Positions 41,532 through 41,733 of a stretch of DNA of 41,733 nt are shown here, piece after piece; position 1 is the first letter of the stretch, and every line of letters begins with the position of its first letter. Source of the DNA: Winogradskyella sp. (GTDB taxonomy: Bacteria; Bacteroidota; Bacteroidia; Flavobacteriales; Flavobacteriaceae); contig NZ_JADGDZ010000024.1 in the NCBI RefSeq assembly GCF_016744625.1, positions 1-41,733 of the forward strand, given 5' to 3'. A program made the position numbers and the translations under genes. The notes below the pieces were generated by a model that did not search any database, had not been told where the DNA came from, and saw only the letters and a list, made by a program, of their open reading frames with translations.

Positions 41532-41733
41532 TTTGAAGAAAAATCCTGATGTGAAAATATCAGGATTTTTTTTGTAAATAATAACTCTTCATAATTGTGA
41601 GTAGCTAAGTATTCTTGCTTTATGTCTTTTAAGTATTCAAGTACTTTTGATTTCATAGGATGATTCTCAATCTGGCAATTTTTTATCTGTTTATCGTATA
41701 CGGTTATGATGATGTACCAATGATCTTTTCTAC
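41528..41733 (-). CDS. Unidentified protein, C-terminal part only
   Basis: On minus, a frame open at the right edge (first full codon at 41731) reads RKDHWYIIITVYDKQIKNCQ, then IENHPMKSKVLEYLKDIKQEYLATHNYEELLFTKK, and stops at 41528-41530. The 67 visible residues are protein-like, with helices rich in Lys/Glu/Tyr and no low complexity. The last ~15 codons lie in the terminator hairpin shared with the opposite strand, and the stop overlaps the small protein's stop by 4 nt. Not recognised; the N-terminus is outside the window. Confidence 0.55.
   Translation of the reverse strand, partial: RKDHWYIIITVYDKQIKNCQIENHPMKSKVLEYLKDIKQEYLATHNYEELLFTKKILIFSHQDFSSN
41539..41573 (+). terminator. Terminator after the sigma factor unit
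   Basis: AAATCCTGAT and ATCAGGATTT with an 8-nt loop, then a T-run. Strong intrinsic terminator for the plus-strand unit. Confidence 0.9.

Overview
The window looks like chromosomal DNA from a marine-type Flavobacteriaceae (Bacteroidota). The evidence is low GC, almost no Shine-Dalgarno sequences before start codons, repeated TAnnTTTG promoter -7 boxes, and family-restricted proteins (DUF4834, DUF3667, YfhO, flavobacterial lipoproteins). No phage, insertion sequence, CRISPR array, tRNA or rRNA was seen. The closest species cannot be named from the sequence alone.

Region 1 (1-9575) is an acetate / C2-metabolism block. It holds the 3' end of acetyl-CoA synthetase, a small basic protein, a HAD phosphatase, a RamB/ScfR-type regulator divergent from malate synthase (aceB) and isocitrate lyase (aceA), and on the opposite strand a DnaQ-like exonuclease and a cNMP/CBS/DUF294 protein. 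The regulator-aceB gap carries a perfect 14-bp palindrome and a second related site, each placed over a likely promoter.

Region 2 (9761-12316, minus) is a tight operon of prfB, a HAD phosphatase, an ArsC-like reductase and a secreted Lys-tailed protein. prfB needs a +1 programmed frameshift at CTT-TGA-C and lacks the Shine-Dalgarno-like stimulator known from E. coli.

Region 3 (12488-20790) holds a secreted protein, a large zincin metalloprotease, threonine aldolase, two tandem duplicated family 2 glycosyltransferases, a Cys-rich lipoprotein and YbaB.

Region 4 (20868-28060) holds oligopeptidase B, then a cysteine/cystathionine-synthase-like enzyme, an alpha-oxoamine synthase and, convergently, a GNAT-like protein. 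These three could together make a sulfonolipid (capnine class) or a sphingolipid. An outer-membrane beta-barrel protein and a DUF4834 protein follow.

Region 5 (28159-33498) is a surface-glycan set: YfhO, a GT4 glycosyltransferase and a flippase, with a REPIN-like 25-bp inverted repeat between the first two. Other palindromic elements follow at 33535-33696.

Region 6 (33723-35756, minus) holds two paralogous secreted proteins, each preceded by a sigma-54-type -24/-12 promoter; no other convincing sigma-54 site was noticed in the window. One has a histone-like basic tail.

Region 7 (35989-41733) holds a DUF3667 membrane protein, uvrA with a small membrane-protein gene behind it, an ECF-type sigma factor followed by a 47-residue protein, and the end of an unidentified gene.
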